Assembly (NCBI RefSeq): GCF_009695935.1
Contig: NZ_VUMY01000022.1
Span: forward strand, 1-36,245
Source: Mobiluncus porci
Lineage (GTDB): Bacteria > Actinomycetota > Actinomycetes > Actinomycetales > Actinomycetaceae
DNA: 36,245 nucleotides
Reading direction: 5' to 3'
Shown here: positions 1 through 8,126 of the stretch, one piece after another
Numbering within the stretch: the first letter of the stretch is position 1
How the letters are laid out: every line of letters starts with the position of its first letter
Translations under genes and position numbers: made by a program
The notes under the pieces: model-generated
Database searches by the model: none
What the model saw: only the letters and a program-made list of their open reading frames with translations
What the model was told of the DNA's origin: nothing

Positions 1-117
1 AGAAAAATCAGCGACGACGACATCACAGAAATGCAACACCTTCTAAACATCCGCCCCCGCGAAACCCTCGGCTGGCAAAACCCCGCCGAAGCACTCAATG
101 TTGCACTCACCACTTGA
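1..117 (+). pseudogene. IS30-family transposase, C-terminal end (cut by window edge)
   Basis: Frame 1 is open from the first base to a TGA at 115-117 and encodes 38 residues. They contain RPRETLGWQNPAEAL, which matches the typical C-terminus of IS30-family transposases (RPRKxLGWxTPxE). The stop codon lies inside the terminal inverted repeat of the element. The gene is incomplete only because the window begins here, so whether the full copy is intact cannot be told. IS family assignment is from recognised family knowledge, not a database search. Confidence 0.75.
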
Positions 118-168
118 CACCGCCATAATGGCAGTGCGAGCCGTATTCTCCCGGCTTCGGTCCGAGGT
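1..168 (+). mobile_element. Right end of an IS30-like insertion sequence
   Basis: Positions 115-138 are an exact reverse complement of 36059-36082 near the other window edge, over 24 bases. Weaker similarity continues outward to about 168 here and about 36027 there. The shared block contains an internal near-palindrome, GCCATAATGGC. These are therefore the right and left ends of the same IS type in the same orientation. The precise outer boundary is uncertain because similarity fades gradually. Confidence 0.7.
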
Positions 169-198
169 GTAGTCGGAGGCGTAGTCGGGGATAGTGAC

Positions 199-264
199 GT
201 AACTCGGGAAAATTCGACGACCTCTGCCAGATATGGCAGTGATGGCCGAAATCGCACGAGTTAC
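199..264. repeat. 66-bp palindromic repeat, copy A
   Basis: The element begins GTAACTCG and ends CACGAGTTAC, so its ends are inverted repeats. An inner perfect hairpin CTGCCA-gata-TGGCAG lies at 224-239. A second copy of exactly the same length sits at 27470-27535, with about 46 of 66 bases identical by eye. A third palindrome with the same ends lies at 23058-23123. This copy separates the IS end from fliP. It looks like a small non-autonomous palindromic repeat; its function is unknown. Confidence 0.6.
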
Positions 265-321
265 AGAGCTACCCCCGAGTATCGGCTCGCCGCGGCCCGC
301 CAGACTCGCTTCGGTTTCGGG

Positions 322-1269
322 TTGAAACGTCGTGATTTGAGCCCCGCCCAGAAGTTGAATCGCCTCAAACTCGAGGTGGCCTGGTTCTTGGCAGTGATGG
401 CGGTTTTTGCCGGATACCTGACCCTTCCTGGGGCGCAAGCCGTCGGAGCCAATCCCGCGGCGGCAAACTCCGCGGTGGCCGAGGTGCAGTCGGCTAATGC
501 GCTAGCCGCGGCATACCCATCCGCCCGCACCCAGATCGACCCGAACCCGCCTACCCCGAACGTTATCGGCCCGCAAAACCCGACGAATCCGGCCAATCCG
601 GAAGACCCTGGCATCACCCTGAATGTCAACGGCTTCGACCAGTCACCTTCCACCGCGGTCCTCGTCTTCCTCCTCATAACCGTGCTTTCGGTGGCGCCGA
701 GCCTCCTTTTGATGATGACGAGTTTCACGAAAATCTTTATTGTCCTCGCCATGGCAAGGAACGCGCTCGGCCTGAACCAGATTCCACCGACCCAGGTGCT
801 GTCCGGTCTCGCGATTTTCCTGAGCCTCTACATCATGTCCCCTACGATCAACACGATTTGGACCGACGCCATCCAGCCCTATATCGACGGCAAAGTCCAG
901 TTCCAGGAAACCTTCCAACTTGGCGAAAAACCGATTCGCGAGTTTATGGGGCCCTTGACCCGCGAGGAAGACATCGCCTTGATGACCCGCGCCGCGAACC
1001 GCCCGAACCCGCCGAGCCTCGAAGAAACCCCGTTTACGACCCTCGTTCCGGCATTCATGATTTCCGAGGTTCGCTCCGCGTTCATTATCGGCTTCGTGGT
1101 TTTCATACCTTTCCTCGTAATTGACCTGGTTGTCGGCGCGGCCTTGATGAGTATGGGTATGATGATGCTTCCGCCGGTGATGGTGTCGCTTCCGTTCAAG
1201 GTGTTGCTGTTCGTGATGGTTGATGGCTGGGGGATGCTGACCCAGACCCTAATCGGAACCTATCGATAG
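322..1269 (+). CDS. fliP: Flagellar biosynthetic protein FliP
   Basis: FliP is an inner-membrane component of the flagellar type III export gate and forms the core pore with FliQ and FliR. The N-terminus has K/R residues and then a hydrophobic stretch (about 19-40) consistent with FliP's cleavable signal peptide. A long Pro/Asn/Ala-rich external segment follows (about 42-105). The conserved FliP core comes next: a TM segment with TSFTKIFIVLAMARNALG, LGLNQIPPTQVL, then the C-terminal FxISEVRSAFIIGF and MSMGMMMLPPVMVSLPFK motifs. The TTG at 322 is the most reasonable start, but no clear Shine-Dalgarno precedes it and the frame stays open upstream through the palindromic repeat, so the start is uncertain. 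fliQ follows after 8 bp. Confidence 0.9.
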   Translation: MKRRDLSPAQKLNRLKLEVAWFLAVMAVFAGYLTLPGAQAVGANPAAANSAVAEVQSANALAAAYPSARTQIDPNPPTPNVIGPQNPTNPANPEDPGITLNVNGFDQSPSTAVLVFLLITVLSVAPSLLLMMTSFTKIFIVLAMARNALGLNQIPPTQVLSGLAIFLSLYIMSPTINTIWTDAIQPYIDGKVQFQETFQLGEKPIREFMGPLTREEDIALMTRAANRPNPPSLEETPFTTLVPAFMISEVRSAFIIGFVVFIPFLVIDLVVGAALMSMGMMMLPPVMVSLPFKVLLFVMVDGWGMLTQTLIGTYR

Positions 1270-1277
1270 GGGACGCC

Positions 1278-1550
1278 ATGAATGCTGCCGCCGTCCTCGA
1301 CCTCGCACTCACTGCCATGATTATGGGCGCGAAACTCGCCGCGCCGATTTTGATTACTTCTCTTGTCGTCGGTTTCCTGATTTCCCTGTTCCAGTCGATT
1401 ACCCAAATCCAGGAAGTCACCTTGACTTTCGTTCCGAAAACCATCGCGGTCGGGGTGGCGCTCTACATCACCGGCTATTGGATGCTGCAAACCCTTGTCA
1501 ACACCACCCTTGACATGATGGCGCGAATCCCGAATCTTCTGAATTCGTAG
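1278..1550 (+). CDS. fliQ: Flagellar biosynthetic protein FliQ
   Basis: This 90-residue protein has two predicted membrane helices (about 15-38 and 50-75), the usual size and topology of FliQ, a subunit of the export-gate core. The conserved segment around GFLISLFQSITQIQEVTLTF is characteristic of the family. The ATG is preceded by AGGGGACGCC, a good ribosome-binding site. The gene sits 8 bp after fliP and 13 bp before fliR, the conserved P-Q-R order, so it is almost certainly co-transcribed with them. Confidence 0.93.
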   Translation: MNAAAVLDLALTAMIMGAKLAAPILITSLVVGFLISLFQSITQIQEVTLTFVPKTIAVGVALYITGYWMLQTLVNTTLDMMARIPNLLNS

Positions 1551-1563
1551 AGGCGGGCGCGCC

Positions 1564-2310
1564 ATGACGATTTACCTTGGGTTCTTCACCGCCTTCGCCT
1601 TGACCACGATTCGCGCCACGGTGTTTCTGGTTTTTTGTCCCCCGTTCAACAACCGCGCCTTGTCCGGCCAGGTCAAAGCGCTCCTCGGTGCCGCCCTGGG
1701 CCTCGCCACGGTCGGGAGGGTCGGACCCATCTACCAATCCAGCACCTTCATCTTCGAGTGCGTGATGCAGGCGTTCATCGGTTTCTCCATGGCTCTCATG
1801 GTGCGCATCATGCTCGCGGCTATCCAGATGGCCGGTTCACTGATCGACCTCGAGGGCGGCTTCGCCATGGCCCAAACCTTTGACCCCTTGACGATGAATA
1901 ACCAGGCCACCTTCGGGCGCGTCTATGAACTCTCTGCCCTCGCGATGCTGTTTGCCACCAACGGCTACCAGCTCCTCGTGATTGGTCTCGCGCGTTCTTT
2001 CACGGCTCTCCCGCCAGGGATGATGTTCGATTTGGACAACTATGCCGAGCGGCTCGTGTTCCGTTTTGCAGAACTCCTCATGTCCTCCTTCGAGATCGCC
2101 GGACCGCTCCTGTTGGTCCTAGTTTTGACGGATATGGGTTTGGGGCTTTTGACCAAGGTGGCGCCGGCCATGAACGCTTTCACCTTGGGATTCCCGCTGA
2201 AGATTATTGTCACTGCTTTCCTCGCCCCGACGATTATGGTCGTCCTCCCGCAGGTTGTTTTGAAGATTGTTGATGAGGCCCTAAAAAGCTGGCAGGGGGT
2301 GATCCTGTGA
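1564..2310 (+). CDS. fliR: Flagellar biosynthetic protein FliR
   Basis: A 248-residue membrane protein with about six hydrophobic segments, as expected for FliR of the flagellar export gate. Recognisable landmarks are the N-terminal FCPPFNNRALSGQVKALLG region, the central LIDLEGGFAMAQTFDP motif, and the C-terminal LGLLTKVAPAMNAFTLGFPLK. The ATG follows GGCGGGCGCGCC. The stop codon overlaps the GTG start of flhB (GTGA), which indicates translational coupling. Confidence 0.93.
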   Translation: MTIYLGFFTAFALTTIRATVFLVFCPPFNNRALSGQVKALLGAALGLATVGRVGPIYQSSTFIFECVMQAFIGFSMALMVRIMLAAIQMAGSLIDLEGGFAMAQTFDPLTMNNQATFGRVYELSALAMLFATNGYQLLVIGLARSFTALPPGMMFDLDNYAERLVFRFAELLMSSFEIAGPLLLVLVLTDMGLGLLTKVAPAMNAFTLGFPLKIIVTAFLAPTIMVVLPQVVLKIVDEALKSWQGVIL

Positions 2311-3410
2311 GCGATTCCGGGGAGAAGACAGAGAAGGCCACTCCGCAACACCTGAAAAAAGTTCGCGAGGAAGGTGGCCTGCAAAAGTCCCAGGATTTGA
2401 CCGGCTGGATTTCTCTGGCGGCCGGAGCCGCCCTCTTGCCCACGGTTATCTCGAGCGCGGCGAACAACGGGCGCGAACAGTTTACGACCCTGAAATACCT
2501 GGTGAGTGACCCTTCGCTCGGAGAAATCCTGGCATTCCTCGGGCAGTCGCTGATGAGCGTGCTATGGACCTTGCTGCCGTTCATGCTCGCTATCATGCTG
2601 GTGGCAGTCTTGGTCAACATCATCCAAGGCAAAGGGGTTTTCCCCTCCGCAAAACATTTGAAGCCGAAACTTCAAAACCTCAATGTCATCAAGGGCATCA
2701 AGAAAATTGTCGGGGTTCAGCCCTTGTGGAATGGCTTGAAGGCGCTCATCAAGACGATAGCCGTCGGGGTGGTGCTCTATGTCATCATTTCCGGCGTGAT
2801 GGAGATCATGGGGGCGGCCGGACACATGTCCGGCTATGACATCGTCAACTATGGTAACGGCAAAATGTGGTTTCTCATCTGGGCTTCCGTAATTGCGGGG
2901 ATTGTCGTTTCGGTTTTGGATGCCCTGTTTATCTTCAAAAAAAACCAGAAACAGACCAAGATGTCGAAGCAGCAGGTGAAGGAGGAATACAAGCAGGAAG
3001 AAGGCGACCCCCAGATCAAGTCCCAGCGTCGGTCTCGCGCGATGGCGATGAGCCGCAACCGGATGATGGCCGACACTGCCGAAGCCGATGTTGTGGTCGT
3101 GAACCCAACCCACTATGCGGTGGCGCTGAAATACGAGCCCGGGCAAGGAGCGCCAAAGGTAGTTTCTAAGGGTGTGGATCACTTGGCTTCGCGGATTCGG
3201 GAAGTGGCGCTCGATAATCGGGTTCCAATGGTGGAGAACGTGGCGCTCGCGCGGACGCTCTATTCCACGGCGCCGGTCGGGATGGAGATTCCCGAGGAAC
3301 TCTATACCGCGGTAGCCCAGGTTTTGGCGTTCTGCCTGCTCCTGAAGAAGCGGGGCGCGCGCGGGGGAGTCCACAAAATGCCGGACTATCTTTTTGACCA
3401 GATGGGATAG
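2307..3410 (+). CDS. flhB: Flagellar export switch protein FlhB
   Basis: FlhB controls the substrate-specificity switch of the flagellar export apparatus. The N-terminus SGEKTEKATPQHLKKVREEG is the family signature. Four membrane helices occupy about 30-210. The cytoplasmic domain carries the autocleavage motif NPTH at residues 266-269, followed by YAVALKY and the conserved ASRIREVALDNRVPMVENVALARTLY, so self-cleavage is expected to be retained. Length (367) is normal. Translation starts at GTG 2307, overlapping the fliR stop by 4 bp. Confidence 0.95.
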   Translation: MSDSGEKTEKATPQHLKKVREEGGLQKSQDLTGWISLAAGAALLPTVISSAANNGREQFTTLKYLVSDPSLGEILAFLGQSLMSVLWTLLPFMLAIMLVAVLVNIIQGKGVFPSAKHLKPKLQNLNVIKGIKKIVGVQPLWNGLKALIKTIAVGVVLYVIISGVMEIMGAAGHMSGYDIVNYGNGKMWFLIWASVIAGIVVSVLDALFIFKKNQKQTKMSKQQVKEEYKQEEGDPQIKSQRRSRAMAMSRNRMMADTAEADVVVVNPTHYAVALKYEPGQGAPKVVSKGVDHLASRIREVALDNRVPMVENVALARTLYSTAPVGMEIPEELYTAVAQVLAFCLLLKKRGARGGVHKMPDYLFDQMG

Positions 3411-3414
3411 ATAC

Positions 3415-3441
3415 TAAAGTCTTAAACTGAATTGCCGATAG
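3415..3441 (+). promoter_or_regulatory. Sigma-28 (FliA)-type flagellar promoter of flhA
   Basis: TAAAGTCT (3415-3422), an 11-bp spacer and GCCGATAG (3434-3441) match the sigma-28 consensus TAAAGTTT-N11-GCCGATAA at 14 of 16 positions with exact spacing. It lies in the only real gap of the flagellar cluster, about 65 bp before the flhA start. No sigma factor gene is visible in the window. Confidence 0.75.
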
Positions 3442-3506
3442 ATTGGTTGCAGGATGCGAGAGAACATGAAGGGATTCGGGAATAAACATTTCATGGAGCG
3501 CCCGAA

Positions 3507-5594
3507 TTGAAAATTAACGTAGGGTTTTTGTCGAAGCTGGCCATCCCCGTCGGAGTGGTTGGTATTGTCATGCTACTCGTCTTCCCGCTGCAACCGTGGA
3601 TGATGGATGTTCTCCTTGTCATGTCCATCATGCTGTCCATGATTTCCCTGTTGACAACCATGTTCGTCGAAAAACCCCTGCAATTCTCGGTTTTCCCGAC
3701 TCTCGTTTTGGTCGCCGCGCTGTTCCGCCTGAGTCTGAACGTGGCCTCCACCCGTCTCATCTTGACCCCCGGAAGCGGGGGCGGTTCAGCAAAGGCAGGC
3801 CAGGTTATCGAGGCCTTTGGAACCTTCGTTGTCGGCGGGAACTTCGTTGTCGGCATGGTCGTTTTCGTCATCCTCGTCATCATCAACTTCGTCGTCATCA
3901 CCAACGGCGCGGGCCGTGTCGCCGAGGTCGGGGCGCGCTTCACCCTGGATGCCATGCCCGGCAAACAGATGGCTATTGATGCCGACTTGAACTCCGGCCT
4001 CATTGATGAAGAAACCGCCCGCACCCGCCGCGCCGAAATCGCCGCCGAAGCCGACTTCTACGGCGCTATGGACGGCGGTTCGAAGTTCGTCAAGGGCGAC
4101 GCCATCGCCGGTATCGTCATCACGATTGTGAACCTCATCGCCGGTTTCGTCATCGGCATGGTGGTTGAGGGCATGACCGCCACCGACTCCATCTCGACCT
4201 ATTCCCAGTTGACAGTGGGCGACGGTCTTGTCTCCCAAATCCCCTCGCTGTTGATGTCCCTCGCCACCGGCGTTATCGTCACCCGCTCGAAGGATTCGCC
4301 GGAAGGCGGCATCGGCGGGGACTTCACCAAACAGCTCACCCAGTCTTTCTCCGCGCTCCTCATCGCCGGCATCGCCTGTATCTTCCTCGGACTCATCCCC
4401 GCTATGCCGAAACTTCCCTTCCTCGTCATCGGCGCCTTGCTGATTTTCGGCGGGTGGAAGCAGTTGAGCGCCTTGAAGAAGTCCGAACAGGAAGAAGAAA
4501 TTATTGTCGAGGAAGACGAGACGAAACCCGCGGGCGAAACTCCCGAACAGCTCATTGAACAAATGCGGGTTCCGGCTCTCGAAATCCTCCTCGCTCCGGA
4601 CCTCATTGACCTCGTCGGGGCGAACACCGACACGGATTTGCTCGCCCGTGTACGGGGACTGCGCCGGAAGGTGGCTCTTGAATCGGGATTCGTTCTCCCT
4701 CCGGTGCGGACCCGCGACTCGGTAGATCTCCCCGTTTCCACCTATGTCATCCGCATGTCCGGCGTTGAGGTCGGCCGCGGGGTCGCGCCTCCCGGAAAAG
4801 TGCTGGCTCTTGGTGATGCCCTTGATGACCTCCCCGGTGACCTCACCCACGAACCAGTCTTTGGCCTTTCAGGCAAGTGGATTCCAGTCGAACTGCGCTA
4901 TAACGCGGAACTCGGCGGGGCGACCGTGGTTGACCGCGTCTCCGTTCTGATTACCCACCTGGGGGCGCTGGTCTCCGAAAACGCCGCGCGCCTGCTGTCC
5001 CGCGAGGACGTGAGAATCCTCGTTGATGGGGTGCGCCAAACGAACCCCTCCGCGGTGGAAGAACTCATTCCCGCCATGCTTTCTCTCGGGGAGGTGCAGG
5101 TCGTTTTGCAAGGGCTTCTGGAAGAACAGGTCCCGATTCTCGACCTCCCGCGCATTTTCGAGGCGCTTTCGGTCAAGGCGAAACAAACCACCGACCCCGA
5201 ACAGCTCATCGAAGCCGCCCGCGCCGAACTTGGGCCTTCGATTGTCGCGAAATACGTGATGGAAGGGGTGTTGCGGGTCATCACCCTCGACCCCCTGTTT
5301 GAACAGTCGCTTCTCGAAAGCGTCCGCCCCGGCGATGAGGGCTCCCAGCTCGCGCTGGATCCGGATCGGATGGAAACCTTCTTGAACCAAACCCGCGAGG
5401 TTACCGAGCAAGCGGAACAAACAGGTTTCTCCGTTGTTCTAGTTTGTGCGCCTGTCTTACGCCCGGCGCTTCGAAAACTTGTTAACCTTGGTATAGCGCG
5501 CCTGCCGGTGCTGTCATACACCGAGGTGTCCGGCGCGAAAGTGATGATTGAAACGATGGGAACGATAAGTGGCAGCCACGCGATATCTGGTTGA
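3507..5594 (+). CDS. flhA: Flagellar export gate protein FlhA
   Basis: FlhA forms the export-gate ring and docks chaperone-substrate complexes. The 695-residue length is normal. About eight membrane helices span residues 10-325. The FHIPEP signature region is clear (RVAEVGARFTLDAMPGKQMA, then DADLNSGLIDEETARTRR) at about 133-175. A cytoplasmic domain fills about 345-695, including RVRGLRRKVALESGFVLPPV and a C-terminal ...PVLSYTEV region. The start is TTG 3507, preceded by GGAG at 3495-3498. A tiny out-of-frame ORF (MERPN) begins at 3493 and ends on that TTG. The gene's last 26 bp overlap the next gene. Confidence 0.95.
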   Translation: MKINVGFLSKLAIPVGVVGIVMLLVFPLQPWMMDVLLVMSIMLSMISLLTTMFVEKPLQFSVFPTLVLVAALFRLSLNVASTRLILTPGSGGGSAKAGQVIEAFGTFVVGGNFVVGMVVFVILVIINFVVITNGAGRVAEVGARFTLDAMPGKQMAIDADLNSGLIDEETARTRRAEIAAEADFYGAMDGGSKFVKGDAIAGIVITIVNLIAGFVIGMVVEGMTATDSISTYSQLTVGDGLVSQIPSLLMSLATGVIVTRSKDSPEGGIGGDFTKQLTQSFSALLIAGIACIFLGLIPAMPKLPFLVIGALLIFGGWKQLSALKKSEQEEEIIVEEDETKPAGETPEQLIEQMRVPALEILLAPDLIDLVGANTDTDLLARVRGLRRKVALESGFVLPPVRTRDSVDLPVSTYVIRMSGVEVGRGVAPPGKVLALGDALDDLPGDLTHEPVFGLSGKWIPVELRYNAELGGATVVDRVSVLITHLGALVSENAARLLSREDVRILVDGVRQTNPSAVEELIPAMLSLGEVQVVLQGLLEEQVPILDLPRIFEALSVKAKQTTDPEQLIEAARAELGPSIVAKYVMEGVLRVITLDPLFEQSLLESVRPGDEGSQLALDPDRMETFLNQTREVTEQAEQTGFSVVLVCAPVLRPALRKLVNLGIARLPVLSYTEVSGAKVMIETMGTISGSHAISG

Positions 5595-6918
5595 AGGAGA
5601 CCGTCTTGACGTCCTCATCGGCCAGGTGAAACGGATGGGGCGACGGGTCACTGTGCTCAAAGCCGAGAAGGTCCGTAAGGGTGGAATCGCCGGAATGTTC
5701 TCTAAAGAACACTATGAAGTCCTGGTGGAAGTTGACGGTGTGGGTGAGCCTCCCGAGTCCTTCTCCAACGCCACCAAGTCGGCGGCGAAGCACCAAACCC
5801 TGTCCGAAAAAGCCGAAGAATCCGGGGCTTACCGGAAGAAGACCGTGGCGCGGGGGAAGAGAAAGGCTGAGTCTGGCGCCGACCAGGGGGCGGTCTCCGC
5901 GGGAACGGAAGTGACTGATTCTGGAAGGGCCGAAGACAAGAAAGACGCTGGACTTCAGAATCTCCTTGATGAAGCCCGCTCCCAACTCAACTCCGGAACC
6001 GAAGCTGCCGCTGCTGACCTTGAGGCGCAGCTCGCGGCGATGGGGATAAACTCTGCGACGCCTCCTGCCTCTCCCCCCTCTTCTACCTCGAGCGCGCCGG
6101 CCCCGACCGGTGTTCCCGCCGGCAGTTCCCGCCCTAGCGCGACGGGAATGGCCGGAGGGACTCCGCGGCAGGGCGCGCCTTTGCTGGATGCGCGTTTGCA
6201 AGGGGTCGCCGCCCCCGGCGCCACCTCCTCCGCGCCCCGACCAGTCATCACCCAGGCTCCCGCGGGACAGCGGTTGCCGATTGCGGCCGCCCTCGAACTC
6301 GGATTCCCCGAAGACATTTTGGCGGGGGTTCCGACTTCGGGAGACGATTTTAGTCTTGATGAATTTGTGGAGTCGCTGCCGCAACCGGTGGAGTTACTCG
6401 AAAAACCCGGCTCGACGATTGTCGTTATCGGGGCCGCGCCGATTGCCCTGTCCGTGGTGGAAACCGCCCAGCGGCTCGCCGGACGGCTCGGGGATGATGG
6501 CTATTGCGTTTTGGGCGGGCCGAAGACGACCCTTCCCGGAGAGGCTCTGCGGGCGCGTTCGGCCGAGGAGCTGCGGACTCTGATGGAAGCTCATCAAGGG
6601 CAAACCTGTGTTTTGACTTTGGCGGACTCGCTGATTGAGGTTCACCGGCGGACGATGGCGAAACTCTTGTCGGTGATTTATGTCGACCAAACCTGGGCCG
6701 TCGTCGACGGGCGGGTGCCTCCGGAGAAGCTTCGCAACTGGTTGAAAGGCTTGCCCGACGCGCTTCACCCCGATACCCTGGCAGTCCAGCGGATTTGGGA
6801 GGCGGAACGACCGGGGGCGCTGTTTGAGCTCGGGGTGCCGATTGGGATGCTTGATGGGGTGCCGGCGAGGAGCGAGGCCTGGAAGATGCTCCTCGAAGAT
6901 CTCCTCGCTAAGTGATTT
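5569..6918 (+). CDS. FlhF-like protein with degenerate GTPase domain
   Basis: I infer a divergent FlhF relative from position directly after flhA and from domain layout. The N-terminus (1-55, VKRMGRRVTVLKAEKVRKGGIAG) resembles the FlhF B domain. Residues about 60-270 are charged, then Pro/Ala/Ser-rich and probably disordered. Residues about 281-447 read like an SRP-type GTPase fold: a beta strand followed by VVIGAAPIALS (285-295) where the GxxxxGKT P-loop would be, and a C-terminal ELGVPIGMLDGVPAR resembling FlhF's LPIxYxTxGQxVPxD. No Walker A lysine is present, so GTP hydrolysis is not expected. The start is GTG 5569, overlapping flhA. Coordinates include the TGA at 6916-6918? The stop-proximal codons end at 6915, with coding to the final AAG-TGA. 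An unrelated actinobacterial accessory protein is the alternative. Confidence 0.5.
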
Positions 6919-7005
6919 TCCCTTGGTGAACGCCCTTTAGCCAGCCTCCCAGTAATAAATAAGCTGAGCCTTTTTTGGGGGGCGGGAATTGCGGATTGAA
7001 GCGCC

Positions 7006-7407
7006 TTAGTTGCTTGGGCTGGTGTCGCGAAGATTTCTTATACCAATGAGGTAAAGCGCAACAGTAATAGAATAGCAAGTTGTGTAATAAAAACTTGACG
7101 GCAATCTGTAAGTGTCAAGGCTCAGCAATACTATTGCTGTCACGACAGTAATCCCGAGGCCGACAGAAAGCACCACTCGCTGGGTGGAACGCGGGGAAGC
7201 TTCGTCTGGTTTGATCTCGATGAGGAATGCGGCGAGGGACAGCAGTGACCAAAGCAAAGGCAGACCTATCAGCATGACGAAGTCGAGCGTGCCTATCGCT
7301 GCCACGAGATAGTTTTGAGTGAAGCAGGCGTTGAAGTAGGTAGAGACCGCGAACGGTATAAACAAGGAAAGTGTCTGGAGAACGACCGCTGTAACTGACT
7401 TTTTCAT
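7006..7407 (-). CDS. Small four-helix membrane protein of unknown function
   Basis: I do not recognise this 133-residue protein. Hydrophobic stretches at about 5-25, 32-60, 75-97 and 105-125 suggest four membrane helices with short loops. The start ATG comes one base after the stop codon of the upstream secreted-protein gene (TAA-C-ATG), so the two are translationally coupled. The coding sequence is visibly richer in A/T than the surrounding flagellar genes, as is its partner, which suggests acquisition by transfer. Membrane topology and pairing hint at an immunity, export or anchoring role for the partner, but nothing in the sequence decides this. Confidence 0.6.
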   Translation of the reverse strand: MKKSVTAVVLQTLSLFIPFAVSTYFNACFTQNYLVAAIGTLDFVMLIGLPLLWSLLSLAAFLIEIKPDEASPRSTQRVVLSVGLGITVVTAIVLLSLDTYRLPSSFYYTTCYSITVALYLIGIRNLRDTSPSN

Positions 7408-7408
7408 G

Positions 7409-8068
7409 TTATCTCAGCTTAAAAAACGGGAAATAGGTGACTGAAATATCGTTGGATCCCATACCATCTGGGGCAATTTTGGCTCGAAGAAGCGCATAAG
7501 GATCCCAAGAGCCACGTACGAGCTTCACAGGTGTCCATCCTGTTTGGTAACTAAAGCTAGCAGAGGTAGGGGACTTGCTTAAGACAACACCATTCATTCC
7601 TTGTCTCGCAACTAAGGATATATTATAAATGCTGGTTGGATAGCTTTTAGTGAATGAACCAAAAACCCTTGATATTTTTACAGTCTGTGAACTGCCGGAG
7701 CCGTATAAAGTCCATTCCATACCAACATTTGCTGTTACGGGATAGACAGTATTAGAAGCAGAACCGCTAGAACTGCGTGTTGCCGACAAATGCTCAGCCT
7801 CTTGTTTAGTAATCGCGCCAATATCGACCAAAGTTTTAGCTGAGATACGAACAGTTGCGTGGCCAGTGATTCTGCCTGACTGATCGGTAGGGGTGGATGT
7901 GTGCGAGGATACATCTAGGGGTATCTTGACTGATTTGCCGGTAGTCTCGTTGGTAACTATGAAACTGCCATGACCTGTATCCGGTATTGAAAATGTGCTT
8001 GCATTGGCGGGAATCGTTGAGAGCGAGAGCAAAAGTCCGGTGACTAGAATAGCAACCTTGATTTTCAT
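7409..8068 (-). CDS. Secreted protein of unknown function
   Basis: A 219-residue protein with a clear Sec signal peptide: MKIKVAI, a hydrophobic core, and an ANA-S cleavage context near residue 24. The mature part is rich in Ser, Thr, Tyr, Gly and Val and lacks cysteine, which suggests a beta-rich extracellular protein. It contains no motif I recognise. The start ATG has AGGAG seven bases upstream and a good promoter further up. It is the first gene of a two-gene operon with the downstream four-helix membrane protein. Composition is lower in GC than the neighbours. It could be a bacteriocin-like or surface-interaction protein, but this is guesswork. Confidence 0.65.
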   Translation of the reverse strand: MKIKVAILVTGLLLSLSTIPANASTFSIPDTGHGSFIVTNETTGKSVKIPLDVSSHTSTPTDQSGRITGHATVRISAKTLVDIGAITKQEAEHLSATRSSSGSASNTVYPVTANVGMEWTLYGSGSSQTVKISRVFGSFTKSYPTSIYNISLVARQGMNGVVLSKSPTSASFSYQTGWTPVKLVRGSWDPYALLRAKIAPDGMGSNDISVTYFPFFKLR

Positions 8069-8096
8069 GATATAGCTCCTTCGCTAATCTTGGTAT

Positions 8097-8126
8097 AATA
8101 TATCATAGATCGCGGCTGTTTGTCAA
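8097..8126 (-). promoter_or_regulatory. Sigma-70-type promoter for the secreted/membrane protein operon
   Basis: Reading the minus strand, TTGACA (8126-8121) and TATATT (8102-8097) are separated by 18 bp. The -35 box is perfect. The start codon of the secreted-protein gene lies about 30 bp further downstream with AGGAG at 8080-8076. This is the clearest housekeeping-type promoter in the window. Confidence 0.6.

Noticed and set aside
3786-4850. 354-codon open frame on the minus strand
   Set aside because: It is the shadow of flhA; its translation is low-complexity Asp/Gly/Glu-rich with no family resemblance. The long minus-strand frames opposite cheA (9563-10609, 10703-11698) and gdhA (18231-19112) are rejected for the same reason.
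6919-7005. Terminator after the FlhF-like gene
   Set aside because: A T6 run is present (about 6970) but I could not find a convincing stem before it; the gap holds nothing else I can support.
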